Part shown: piece after piece, positions 7,407-15,067 of the stretch
How the letters are laid out: every line of letters begins with the position of its first letter
Position numbering within the stretch: position 1 is the stretch's first letter
NCBI RefSeq assembly: GCF_900106995.1
Contig: NZ_FNOK01000062.1
Span: 1 to 56,241, forward strand
Source: Saccharopolyspora shandongensis
GTDB lineage: Bacteria > Actinomycetota > Actinomycetes > Mycobacteriales > Pseudonocardiaceae
Direction of reading: 5' to 3'
Length of the DNA: 56,241 nt
Program-made: the position numbers and the translations under genes
Notes under the pieces: model-generated
What the model was told of the DNA's origin: nothing
Databases searched by the model: none
The model's input: only the letters and a program-made list of their open reading frames with translations

Positions 7407-8561
7407 ATGCTTCCGCTGGAAGGCGTGACCGTGGTGTCGCTGGAGCAGGCCGTCGCCGCCCCGTTCGCGACCCGGCAACTGGCCGACCTGGGCGCCCGGG
7501 TGATCAAGGTCGAGCGCCCGACGGGCGACTTCGCCCGCGGCTACGACACCTCGGTGAAGGGCCTGGCCAGCCACTTCGTCTGGCTCAACCGGAACAAGGA
7601 GAGCATCGCGCTCGACCTGAAGGAACTGGCCGACCGGCTGATCATGGACAAGCTCCTGTCGACCGCGGACGTGTTCGTGCAGAACCTCGCGCCGGGGGCG
7701 GCGGCGCGGCTCGGGTTCGGCGCGGCCGAGCTGACGGCGAAGCACCCGCGGCTGATCGTCTGCGACCTCTCCGGCTACGGCAGCTCCGGCCCCTACCGCG
7801 ACAAGAAGGCCTACGACCTGCTGATCCAGTGCGAGACGGGGCTCGTTTCCATCACCGGCAGCGAGGCCGAACCGGCCAAGACGGGGATCTCCACGGCGGA
7901 CATCGCCGGCGGCATGTACGCCTACAGCGGCGTGCTCACGGCGCTGTACGAGCGCGAGCGCACCGGGAAGGGGACGGCGTTCGAGGTCTCGCTGTTCGAC
8001 GCGCTGGGCGAGTGGATGGGTTTTCCGTACTACTACGCGGAATACGGCGGCACCGCGCCGAAGCGCGCCGGCGCGCGGCACGCGGCCATCGCGCCCTACG
8101 GCCCGTTCGCGGCAGGTGACGGGGCGCAGGTGTTCCTCGGCGTGCAGAACGAGCGGGAGTGGGTGAAGTTCTGCGAGCAGGTGCTCGGCCGGCCGGAACT
8201 GGCCGCCGACCCCCGGTTCGACGCCAACCCCAAGCGCGTCGAGAACGTCGCCGAGCTGAAGGCGGTCGTCGAGGCGGTGTTCGCGAAGCTGAGCAGCGCG
8301 GACATCGAAGCCCGCCTGGAGGAGGTCGGCATCGCCAACGCGCGGATGCGCACGATGGCGGAGTTCGCCGAGCACCCGCAGCTGGCCGCCCGCGACCGGT
8401 GGCGCGAGGTCGACTCGCCCGCCGGGCCGCTGCGCACCCTGCTGCCGCCGGTGACCGTCGCGGGCCGGGAGCCGCGCATGGACCCGATCCCGGAGGTCGG
8501 CCAGCACACCAGCGCGATCCTCGCCGAACTCGCCGACGTCGACGACGCACCCAGCGACTGA
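7407..8561 (+). CDS. Class III CoA-transferase (CaiB/BaiF family)
   Basis: 384-residue family III CoA-transferase, which moves CoA between carboxylic acids through an aspartyl-CoA anhydride. The catalytic aspartate is D137 in the K-K-A-Y-D-L-L-I-Q segment, and the N-terminal domain shows the usual P-L-E-G-V-T-V-V-S-L-E start and G-A-R-V-I-K-V-E-R-P loop. ATG 7407 is preceded by GGAGGG (short spacing) and matches family N-termini. It stands alone, convergent with the MarR gene. The donor and acceptor acids are unknown; it would suit the CoA-ester metabolism encoded elsewhere in the window. Confidence 0.88.
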   Translation: MLPLEGVTVVSLEQAVAAPFATRQLADLGARVIKVERPTGDFARGYDTSVKGLASHFVWLNRNKESIALDLKELADRLIMDKLLSTADVFVQNLAPGAAARLGFGAAELTAKHPRLIVCDLSGYGSSGPYRDKKAYDLLIQCETGLVSITGSEAEPAKTGISTADIAGGMYAYSGVLTALYERERTGKGTAFEVSLFDALGEWMGFPYYYAEYGGTAPKRAGARHAAIAPYGPFAAGDGAQVFLGVQNEREWVKFCEQVLGRPELAADPRFDANPKRVENVAELKAVVEAVFAKLSSADIEARLEEVGIANARMRTMAEFAEHPQLAARDRWREVDSPAGPLRTLLPPVTVAGREPRMDPIPEVGQHTSAILAELADVDDAPSD

Positions 8562-8568
8562 CCCGCGA

Positions 8569-9051
8569 CTACTCCGCCGCGTCCGGCAGTTCGCCCATCG
8601 TGGCGCACAGCTGGGCGAGGAAGTTCTCGAACTGCTCCAGCTGCTCCGGTGGGTACTGGGCGACCAGCGCGTTGAAGCGCTCGCTGAAGGGGCCGAAGAA
8701 CTCGCGCGCCGGCTTCTCGATGCGCGCACTGCTGCGCAGGGTCACCTTTCGCCGGTCGGCGTGCTCGCGGGTGCGGACGATGTGCCTGAGCTTTTCCAGG
8801 CGGTTCAGCAGGTTCGTGGTCGCGCCCGTGGTCAGCGAGAGGCGTTCGCTGAGGCGGGTCGGCGACAGCGGGGTTCCCTTGTCCTCGGCGTAGAGGATTT
8901 CCACCAGGGCGGCGGCATCGGTGGAGTGCAGCCCGAGCCACGCCGCGAAGCGGCCGGTGAGCTCGGTGTAGTTCGCGCCGAAGCTCCGGAGGCCGTCCAG
9001 GAGGCGCACGCTGCGCGCCGCGGTGTCGTGAGGTTGCCGTGCCTCGGTCAT
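8569..9051 (-). CDS. MarR-family transcriptional regulator
   Basis: 160-residue winged-helix repressor of the MarR family. The recognition region reads L-S-L-T-T-G-A-T-T-N-L-L-N-R-L-E-K-L, followed by the wing A-D-R-R-K-V-T-L with the conserved D-R. ATG 9051 has GGAGAG 9 nt upstream. It is divergent from the P450 gene, and the 129-bp intergenic region holds a clear inverted repeat, so it probably represses itself and the P450 and is released by a small ligand, perhaps the P450 substrate. That link is inference from position. Confidence 0.85.
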   Translation of the reverse strand: MTEARQPHDTAARSVRLLDGLRSFGANYTELTGRFAAWLGLHSTDAAALVEILYAEDKGTPLSPTRLSERLSLTTGATTNLLNRLEKLRHIVRTREHADRRKVTLRSSARIEKPAREFFGPFSERFNALVAQYPPEQLEQFENFLAQLCATMGELPDAAE

Positions 9052-9090
9052 GGTCGTTCGCTCTCCCGCCTCGCTGCCGTTCCTGGTGCG

Positions 9091-9119
9091 TTGACAATCC
9101 AACCCTATCAACTCTAGCT
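9091..9119 (+). promoter_or_regulatory. Candidate promoter of the P450 gene
   Basis: A consensus -35 hexamer TTGACA at 9091-9096 is followed, with a 16-nt spacer, by a weak -10-like TCTAGC at 9113-9118. The -10 region overlaps the left arm of the inverted repeat at 9114-9150, a position where a bound repressor would block initiation. The -10 match is poor. Confidence 0.4.
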
Positions 9120-9150
9120 TCACCATGAAGTAATTCCTTGATGAAGCTAG
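9114..9150. promoter_or_regulatory. Inverted-repeat operator in the marR/P450 divergent promoter
   Basis: Perfect 9-bp arms CTAGCTTCA (9114-9122) and TGAAGCTAG (9142-9150) are separated by 19 bp. A smaller palindrome CTTCACCATGAAG lies within. MarR proteins bind such repeats, so this is the probable operator for both directions. Confidence 0.6.
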
Positions 9151-9180
9151 TTGGGAACCCGAGACCTCGTGGAGAGTCCG

Positions 9181-10347
9181 ATGAGCAACGCGCCGCACCC
9201 CGATGGCGTAGACCCGTTCGCCCCATTCGTCCGCGGCCTGGACGAGCCGGATCCCACGCGTGCCGCGCTGCGCTCGGCCGGGCCGATCGTCGAGGTGGAC
9301 GCGCCCGCCGGAGGGCGAGCGTGGGTAGTGACCGATGACGCCCTGGCGCGCGCCGTTCTCGTCGACCCCCGAATAGCCAAGGACCCGGCATTCGCGCCCC
9401 TGAACTGGGATCCGCAGCGCGCCGGGCTCGAACGGACCGCGGCCGAGCAGCCGTCCCTCACCACCCTCGACGGGCCGGAGCACGCGGCGCTGCGGCGCGC
9501 GCACGCGCCGATCTTCGCGGCGAAGCGGATCCACCGGCACTCCGGCCGGATCCATGCGATCGCCCGGGAACTGCTCGCCGAGCTCGCCGCCGGCGGCGCG
9601 GACGTCGACCTGGTGGCGGACTTCACCACTCGCTACCCGCTCACCGTCCTGCTGGACCTGCTCGGCGTTCCGCTCGACCACCTCGACCGGGCCACCGACG
9701 CCTGCCGGCTGATGTTCAGCGCCGAGCCGGGCGCGCAGGGGAGGGCGATCGCCGAGCTCTCGGAACTCGCCGAGGACGGAATTCGCGACGACAGCAGGGG
9801 ATTCGCCGCCGAGCTGCGCGACCGGGTCTCCCCGGAGACCACCCGGGACCAGCTGCGGTACCACCTGTTCGGACTGATCTTCGCCGGACAGCTCACCACC
9901 GACGCAGCCCTCGGTTTCCTGCTCGCGCGCCTGCTCTCGGACGGCGCACACCGGATCCCGGCGGAGGAGGAGGCCGTCGACGAACTCGTCCGCGACACGC
10001 TGCGGATGCACCCGCCCGCGCCGTTCACGCTCTGGCGTTTCACCACCGAGGAGATCGAGCTCGCCGGCGTGCGGCTGCCCGCCCGGGCGCCCGTGCTCGT
10101 GGACGTCCTGGGGATCAACACCGATCCGGCCCGCCCATCCGGCCCCGACCTGTCCTTCGGCGCCGGGCCGCACTTCTGCATCGGCGCGCAACTCGCCCAG
10201 CTCGAACTGCGCGCCGTGGCTGCGGTGCTGCGGACCGACTTCCCCGACGCCCGCCTCGCGGTCCCGTTCGGCGAGCTCCGGCAGACCGGCATCGGCGGCC
10301 TCCTGAGCAGCAGGCTGACCGGGCTCCCGGTCTCGCTGCGCGGCTGA
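9181..10347 (+). CDS. Cytochrome P450 (atypical K-helix and short meander)
   Basis: 388-residue soluble bacterial P450. The heme-thiolate loop F-G-A-G-P-H-F-C-I-G places the cysteine ligand at C333, and the I-helix oxygen-activation motif A-G-Q-L-T-T is at about 235-240. Two features are odd. The K-helix position normally ExxR best aligns to D272-T-L-R275, an Asp in place of Glu (E268-L-V-R271 lies just before it). The meander between I-N-T-D-P and the heme loop is roughly ten residues shorter than usual. ATG 9181 follows GGAGAG. The gene is divergent from marR. No ferredoxin or reductase gene is nearby and the substrate is unknown. Confidence 0.85.
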   Translation: MSNAPHPDGVDPFAPFVRGLDEPDPTRAALRSAGPIVEVDAPAGGRAWVVTDDALARAVLVDPRIAKDPAFAPLNWDPQRAGLERTAAEQPSLTTLDGPEHAALRRAHAPIFAAKRIHRHSGRIHAIARELLAELAAGGADVDLVADFTTRYPLTVLLDLLGVPLDHLDRATDACRLMFSAEPGAQGRAIAELSELAEDGIRDDSRGFAAELRDRVSPETTRDQLRYHLFGLIFAGQLTTDAALGFLLARLLSDGAHRIPAEEEAVDELVRDTLRMHPPAPFTLWRFTTEEIELAGVRLPARAPVLVDVLGINTDPARPSGPDLSFGAGPHFCIGAQLAQLELRAVAAVLRTDFPDARLAVPFGELRQTGIGGLLSSRLTGLPVSLRG

Positions 10348-10357
10348 GCTGCGACAA

Positions 10358-10387
10358 GGGCGCCACTTCACACAGGAAGCGGCGCCC
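10358..10387. terminator. Bidirectional terminator-like hairpin between P450 and SDR
   Basis: GGGCGCC and GGCGCCC arms extend inward through CTTC/GAAG around a 6-nt loop with one mismatch. It lies exactly between two convergent genes (P450 ending 10347, SDR ending 10397), so it can end both transcripts. It has no strong T-run. Confidence 0.65.
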
Positions 10388-10396
10388 TCGCCGGCG

Positions 10397-11131
10397 TCAG
10401 ATGTGGCGGCCGCCGGTGATCTCCAGGACGCAGCCGGTCATGTACGACGACATTTCGGAGGCCAGGAACAGCACCACGTTGGCGACCTCTTCCGGCTCGC
10501 CCGCGCGCTGCATCGGGATCTCCTGGAGCTTCGCGTTCCACACGTCCTCGCGCAGCGCCGCCGTCATGTCGGTGCGGATCAGGCCCGGCTGGACCGCGTT
10601 GACCCGGACTCCCTTGTGCGCGAGTTCCTTGGCGGCGGCCTTGGTCAGCCCGACGATGCCCGCCTTGGCGGCGCTGTAGTTGGTCTGGCCGGTCATGCCG
10701 ACCTTGCCGGAGATCGAGGAGATGTTCACGATCGAGCCGCTGCCCTGCTCGCGCATGACCGCGGCGGCGGCGCGGGTGCCCAGCCAGGCGCCCTTGACGT
10801 GCACGTCGAGGACGGCCTCGAAGTCGTCGAGGGTCATCTTGCGCATGGTGGCGTCGCGGGTGATGCCTGCGTTGTTCACCATGACGTCCAGCGAGCCGAA
10901 CTCGGCGGTGGCCGCCTCGATCGCCGCCTGCACGGCGTCCGGGTCGGTGACGTCGCAGGCCACGCCGAGCGCGGTGCCCGTGCCGCCGAGCTTGTCCGCG
11001 GAGTCCCGGGCGTGGTCGGCGTTGATGTCGGCGAGCACGACCTTCGCGCCTTGGGCGACGAAGTTCTCGGCGATGGAGAACCCGATCCCCTTGGCGCCGC
11101 CGGTGATGACGGCCACCTTGTCCTGCAACAT
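10397..11131 (-). CDS. FabG-like short-chain dehydrogenase/reductase
   Basis: 244-residue classical SDR, similar to 3-oxoacyl-ACP/CoA reductases. The cofactor loop is T-G-G-A-K-G-I-G at about 11-18, N-N-A-G follows strand 4, and the catalytic set is Ser in I-S-S-I-S-G, Tyr in N-Y-S-A-A-K and the lysine four residues later. D-I-N after strand 2 suggests NAD rather than NADP, as an acidic residue there favours NAD. ATG 11131 has AGGAGG about 8 nt upstream. It is the last gene of cassette I but is separated from the thiolase gene by a 138-bp gap with two hairpins, so it may have its own promoter. Confidence 0.85.
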   Translation of the reverse strand: MLQDKVAVITGGAKGIGFSIAENFVAQGAKVVLADINADHARDSADKLGGTGTALGVACDVTDPDAVQAAIEAATAEFGSLDVMVNNAGITRDATMRKMTLDDFEAVLDVHVKGAWLGTRAAAAVMREQGSGSIVNISSISGKVGMTGQTNYSAAKAGIVGLTKAAAKELAHKGVRVNAVQPGLIRTDMTAALREDVWNAKLQEIPMQRAGEPEEVANVVLFLASEMSSYMTGCVLEITGGRHI

Positions 11132-11166
11132 CTGCAAATCCTCCTAGTGCTGTCCCATGCGGGTGG

Positions 11167-11205
11167 GGCACGTCCGGGCGTCCCCCCGATACGCCCGGAC
11201 GTGCC
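11167..11205. terminator. Strong stem-loop between thiolase-like gene and SDR
   Basis: Perfect 14-bp stem (11167-11180 with 11192-11205; arm GGCACGTCCGGGCG) around an 11-nt loop, with further pairing of the flanks TGCGGGTG and CACCCGCA. On the minus strand it follows the thiolase-like gene and precedes the SDR, so it could attenuate or end cassette I transcription. Confidence 0.6.
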
Positions 11206-11216
11206 GTGCACCCGCA

Positions 11217-11234
11217 CAGTTTCAATTGAAACTG
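11217..11234. repeat. 18-bp perfect palindrome, family P (intergenic copy)
   Basis: CAGTTTCAATTGAAACTG is its own reverse complement. The same 18 bp occur at 51766-51783 inside a coding sequence, and a split copy flanks the element at 21938-22184. The core GTTTCAATTGAAAC differs from the ParB-binding parS core GTTTCACGTGAAAC only in the two central bases. Confidence 0.85.
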
Positions 11235-11269
11235 CGGGAAGTTCCGGACCATCTACTGCGGTCGGTTGT

Positions 11270-12418
11270 TCACAGGGTGCGTTCGGTGCCGAAGATCGCC
11301 GTGACCTGGCTGGAGAGCACGCCGCCGTTGCCGTGGGCCAGCGCGACGTCGGCTCCTTCGATCTGCCGGGCTCCGCATCCGCCGCGCAGCTGCCGCACCG
11401 CCTCGATGATCGTGAAGATTCCGTACATGCCGGGGTGGCAGTACGACAGGCCGCCGCCGTTGGTGTTCACCGGCAGCTTCCCGCCCGGCGCGATCCGGCC
11501 CTCGGCGACGAACGCGCCGCCCTCGCCCTTCTCGCAGAACCCGAGGTCTTCCAGGAACAGGACCGGGTTGATGGTGAACGCGTCGTAGAGCTCGACCACG
11601 TCGACGTCCTGCGGGGACAGCCCGGCCATCGCGAAGGCTCGGCCGCCCGATTCGGCGGCCGCGGTGACCGTCAGGTCGGGCATCGCCGAGATGCTGCGGT
11701 GCGAGGTCGCCTCGCCCGCGCCGAGCAGGAACACCGGCTTGCCGGGCAGCTGCCGGGCGCGTTCGGCGCTGGTGAGCACCACCGCGCCGCCGCCGTCGGT
11801 GACCAGGCAGCAGTCCAGCTTGGTCAGCGGATCGCTGATCATCCGCGCGGCCAGCACGTCCTCGCGGGTCAGCGGGTCGCGGGCGAACGCAACCGGGTTC
11901 AGCTGCGCCCACTGCCGCGCCGCCACCGCCACGTCCGCCAGCTGCTCGCGGGTGGTGCCGTACTGGTGCATGTGCCGCGCCGTCGCCATCGCGTACATGC
12001 TGATCGGGTGCCGCGCGCGGTACGGCGCCTCGAACGGGTTCGGCTTCGACGGCGACACCAACCGGCCGCCATCGGAACGCTGGGTGCTGCCGTAGACGAT
12101 CAGCGCCGTCGAGATCACCCCGGCGTTGATCGCCGCCGCGGCGTGCAGCAGGTGCGAGACGAACGAGCTGCCGCCGATCGTCGACCCGTCGACGTACTTC
12201 GGCCGGATGCCCAGGTATTCGGCCGTGTCCATGCCCGACATCGGGTAGTAGGACGACGCGGTGAATAGACCGTCCACTTCGGACTTCTGGATGCCCGCGT
12301 CGGCCAGCGCCCGCACCGTCGCCTGCCCGACCAGGTCCAGCGGGGTCAGGCCCGGCGCGACCTGGCCGAGGTCCGACTCGGCAACGCCGACGACCGCCGT
12401 GGTGCCGCGCAACGTCAT
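11270..12418 (-). CDS. Thiolase-fold protein lacking the nucleophilic Cys; probable acyl-CoA aldolase subunit or lipid-transfer-type thiolase
   Basis: 382-residue thiolase-superfamily protein of the SCP2-thiolase/Ltp branch. The loop that carries the acyl-accepting cysteine in true thiolases reads here T-I-G-G-S-S-F (about 80-86), and the first cysteines of the whole protein are at 203-204. The C-terminal N-T-N-G-G-G-L-S-Y-C-H-P-G loop is retained. Proteins of this type paired with DUF35 partners (Ltp2 with ChsH2) cleave beta-hydroxyacyl-CoA by retro-aldol chemistry. Its start overlaps the stop of the upstream DUF35 gene by ATGA, so the two are translationally coupled. The aldolase role is inference; the automatic label would be acetyl-CoA acetyltransferase. 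Confidence 0.8.
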   Translation of the reverse strand: MTLRGTTAVVGVAESDLGQVAPGLTPLDLVGQATVRALADAGIQKSEVDGLFTASSYYPMSGMDTAEYLGIRPKYVDGSTIGGSSFVSHLLHAAAAINAGVISTALIVYGSTQRSDGGRLVSPSKPNPFEAPYRARHPISMYAMATARHMHQYGTTREQLADVAVAARQWAQLNPVAFARDPLTREDVLAARMISDPLTKLDCCLVTDGGGAVVLTSAERARQLPGKPVFLLGAGEATSHRSISAMPDLTVTAAAESGGRAFAMAGLSPQDVDVVELYDAFTINPVLFLEDLGFCEKGEGGAFVAEGRIAPGGKLPVNTNGGGLSYCHPGMYGIFTIIEAVRQLRGGCGARQIEGADVALAHGNGGVLSSQVTAIFGTERTL

Positions 12419-12870
12419 GACTGCTCCTTGTCCTGCGGGACACCCGCACCCGGTCGGCCGTCACGCGCGGCGGCGGATTGTTGCACGTGTCGTCCTCCGG
12501 CCCGGAACACCGCAACAGGTGTGCCGTCCTGCTCGACCGTGGCGAATCCGACGCGGGTGCCGATGACGACCTGGTCGGCGTCGACGTCGTCGACGCGCGA
12601 CATCATCCGGAAGCCCTCGTCGAGGTCGACCAGCGAGACGTTGTGCATCCCCTCGCGCCCGCGCACCGCGGTCGTCGAGTACACGGTCCCGCGACCGCTG
12701 CTGCGCTCCCAGCCCAAGTCGTCGCTCCCGCACGCCGGGCACAGCACGCGCGGCTGGAACACCGCCGCCGCGCACTTGCCGCAGCGCTGGAACCGCAACT
12801 TACCGGCCGCCAGGCCGTCGCGGAACACCACCTCGGGCGCCGCCCCGGCAGGGGGCGTCACTTCACTCAT
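12415..12870 (-). CDS. DUF35 (ChsH2-like) zinc-ribbon/OB-fold protein
   Basis: 151 residues: a rubredoxin-like zinc ribbon with C30, C33, C44 and C47, then an OB-fold domain. DUF35 proteins form complexes with thiolase-like or hydratase subunits of acyl-CoA metabolism. The stop overlaps the start of the thiolase-like gene. ATG 12870 is preferred over GTG 12897 because AAGGAAGG lies 7 nt upstream. The last ~25 residues are polar and low in complexity. A paralogue at 51469-51906 carries an extra segment that this copy lacks. Confidence 0.85.
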   Translation of the reverse strand: MSEVTPPAGAAPEVVFRDGLAAGKLRFQRCGKCAAAVFQPRVLCPACGSDDLGWERSSGRGTVYSTTAVRGREGMHNVSLVDLDEGFRMMSRVDDVDADQVVIGTRVGFATVEQDGTPVAVFRAGGRHVQQSAAARDGRPGAGVPQDKEQS

Positions 12871-12897
12871 CTCCGCACCTTCCTTGGTTCTCCGCAC

Positions 12898-15030
12898 TCA
12901 CGCCTCGGGCTGCGTCAGGACCGCCAGGCAGTCCACCGCGACGACGCCCTTGCCGACCTGGTCCAGCAGCAGCGGGTTCACGTCCAGCTCGGCGACGTCC
13001 TCGGCGAGGTCGTGGGCCAGCCAGGACAGCCGGGCGACCACGTCCGCCGCGGCGTCGAGGTCCCGCGCGGGTTTGCCGCGGACCTCCCCGAAGAGGCGGC
13101 TGCCGCGCAGCGAGGTCAGCAGGCGCTTCGCCGCGTCGGCGTCCAGGGGCGCCACGCCGATCTGGCTGTCGGCGAGGACCTCCACCAGCACGCCGCCGAA
13201 CCCGACGACCACCACCGGCCCGAAGGCCGGGTCGCGCTTGATGCCCACGATGAGCTCGGTGTCGCCGCCGGCCATCCGCTGCACCAGCAGCCGCGCCGCC
13301 GGATCCCCGGCCTCCCGCGCGATGTCCAGCAGTTCCGCGGCGGCGGTGCGGATCGTCGCGTCACTGGTCAGGCCCAGCCGCACGCCGCCGATGTCCGACT
13401 TGTGCCCGATGTGGTCGGACAGCAACTTGACCGCCACCGGCCCGCCCAGGTCCCGCGCGGCGGCCACCGCCGCATCCGGGTCGTCGGCCGGGAACGCCCC
13501 CGAGCACGGCACGCCGTAGGCGGCGATCAACCGGCTCGACTCGTACTCGTTGAGCTGGCGGCGGCCCTGCTCCCGGGCGTCCCGGAGAATCCCGCGGACC
13601 ACCTGGTCGTCGATGTCGTCCGGGCGCTCGGCCGTCGGCAGCGGCGGGCGCAGGCTGAAGTCGGCCAGCTTCCCCAGCGCGGCCGCCGCCCGGCCGGGGT
13701 CGGTGAAGCACGGGATGCCCAGGTCCTGCAGCCGCCGGCGCGGCCGCCCGCTGCCGCCGGTCCACACCACCACCAGCGGCCGGTCCGTGGAGCGGTAGGC
13801 CTGCTCGATCGCGTCGATCAGCGGCCCGGACGCGTTGTCGGAGTTGCCCAGCAGCACCGCGATCATGTCGGTGCCGGGGTGCTCGACGGTGATCTCCAGG
13901 GCGCGGCGCAGCATGCCCGGGTCGCTGATCAGCGTGGCGGTCAGATCGACCGGGTTGCGCGGCGAACCGAACGGCGGGATGACCTCGGCCATCCGCCGCT
14001 GCCACGCCTCGTCCCAGGGCTGCACCTGGAGGCCGTTGCTGCTGGCCTGGTCGGCCATCAGCACCCCGGCGCCGCCGGAGAGCGATAACGTGCTCAGTCG
14101 CCTGCCGCGGGTGCGCCTGCCGTCGGCGAACACCAGGCCCGCGTCCAGCAGCGGCTCCATCCCGTCCAGCCGGACGATGCCGTGCTGGCGGGTCGCGCCG
14201 TCGAACACGGCGTCCTCGCCGGCCAGCGACGCGGTGTGCGACTGCGCGGCGCGCGCACCGGCCTCCGAGCGGCCGACCTTCACCGCCAGGATCGGCTTGT
14301 CCAGTTCGTGCGCCCGACGGGCCACCTGCAGCAGCCCGCGGCCGTGGTGCACGCCTTCGAGGTAGGCCATCAGGACCTTGGTCTCGTCGGTCTCCACCAG
14401 CCCGCCGAGCACCTCGGCCACCGACAGGTCGGCCTCGTTGCCGGTGTTCAGGAAGTGCGAGATGCCCAGCCCGGCGGCCTGCGCCGCGCTGAAGATGAAG
14501 GTGCCGAACGCGCCGCTCTGGCTGACGAAGGACACCGGGCCCTCGCGCAGCTCGCCGCCTTCGTCCATCGCCGAGGTGAACGTGGGCAGCGCGCGGTCCC
14601 GCAGGCTGAACATGCCCAGGCAGTTCGGGCCCAGCACGCGGATGCCGGTCTCGGCGATGACGTCCTGCAACTGCTGCTGCAGCGCCTCGCCGCGCCCGCC
14701 GACCTCCGCGAAGCCGGAGGCGCCGACGATCGCCGCCGGGATGCCGCGCTTCGCGCAGTCCCGCACCCCGTCGACGACCTTGTCGGCGGGCAGCATCACC
14801 ATCGCCAGGTCGATGTCGCCGTCGATGTCGTCGAGGCTGCGGAAGGCGGGCAGGCCTTGCACCTCGGAGCGCCGTGCGTTGATCGGCAGCAACCGACCGG
14901 TGTAGCCGAACCGCTTCATCAGCTCGATGGGACGGCCGGACAACTTGATCGGGTTGTCCGAGGCGCCCAGGATGGCGATCGATCGGGGATGCAGCAGTCG
15001 CTGGATGGCCGTGTTGTCGACGGCGCCCAC
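12898..15030 (-). CDS. NDP-forming acyl-CoA synthetase (acetate-CoA ligase family)
   Basis: 710 residues with the fused layout of ADP-forming acyl-CoA synthetases: an N-terminal CoA-binding Rossmann domain (L-G-A-S-D-N-P near 21), succinyl-CoA-synthetase-like central domains with the phosphorylated histidine at H265 in Q-S-H-T-A-S-L-A-G, and a C-terminal ATP-grasp domain with V-K-L-L-S-D-H-I-G-H-K-S-D-I-G-G-V. It makes an acyl-CoA from an acid, CoA and ATP via acyl phosphate and phosphohistidine. GTG 15030 has AGGAGG 6 nt upstream. It is the activating enzyme of cassette I; acid specificity is unknown. A paralogue (51903-53990) serves cassette II. Confidence 0.88.
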   Translation of the reverse strand: MGAVDNTAIQRLLHPRSIAILGASDNPIKLSGRPIELMKRFGYTGRLLPINARRSEVQGLPAFRSLDDIDGDIDLAMVMLPADKVVDGVRDCAKRGIPAAIVGASGFAEVGGRGEALQQQLQDVIAETGIRVLGPNCLGMFSLRDRALPTFTSAMDEGGELREGPVSFVSQSGAFGTFIFSAAQAAGLGISHFLNTGNEADLSVAEVLGGLVETDETKVLMAYLEGVHHGRGLLQVARRAHELDKPILAVKVGRSEAGARAAQSHTASLAGEDAVFDGATRQHGIVRLDGMEPLLDAGLVFADGRRTRGRRLSTLSLSGGAGVLMADQASSNGLQVQPWDEAWQRRMAEVIPPFGSPRNPVDLTATLISDPGMLRRALEITVEHPGTDMIAVLLGNSDNASGPLIDAIEQAYRSTDRPLVVVWTGGSGRPRRRLQDLGIPCFTDPGRAAAALGKLADFSLRPPLPTAERPDDIDDQVVRGILRDAREQGRRQLNEYESSRLIAAYGVPCSGAFPADDPDAAVAAARDLGGPVAVKLLSDHIGHKSDIGGVRLGLTSDATIRTAAAELLDIAREAGDPAARLLVQRMAGGDTELIVGIKRDPAFGPVVVVGFGGVLVEVLADSQIGVAPLDADAAKRLLTSLRGSRLFGEVRGKPARDLDAAADVVARLSWLAHDLAEDVAELDVNPLLLDQVGKGVVAVDCLAVLTQPEA

Positions 15031-15067
15031 AGATTCCTCCTAGCTAAGGGAATGGCGTTCAGCCGGA

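Noticed and set aside
11270..12418. Acetyl-CoA acetyltransferase (classical thiolase)
   Set aside because: The N-terminal catalytic cysteine is absent and the gene is coupled to DUF35.
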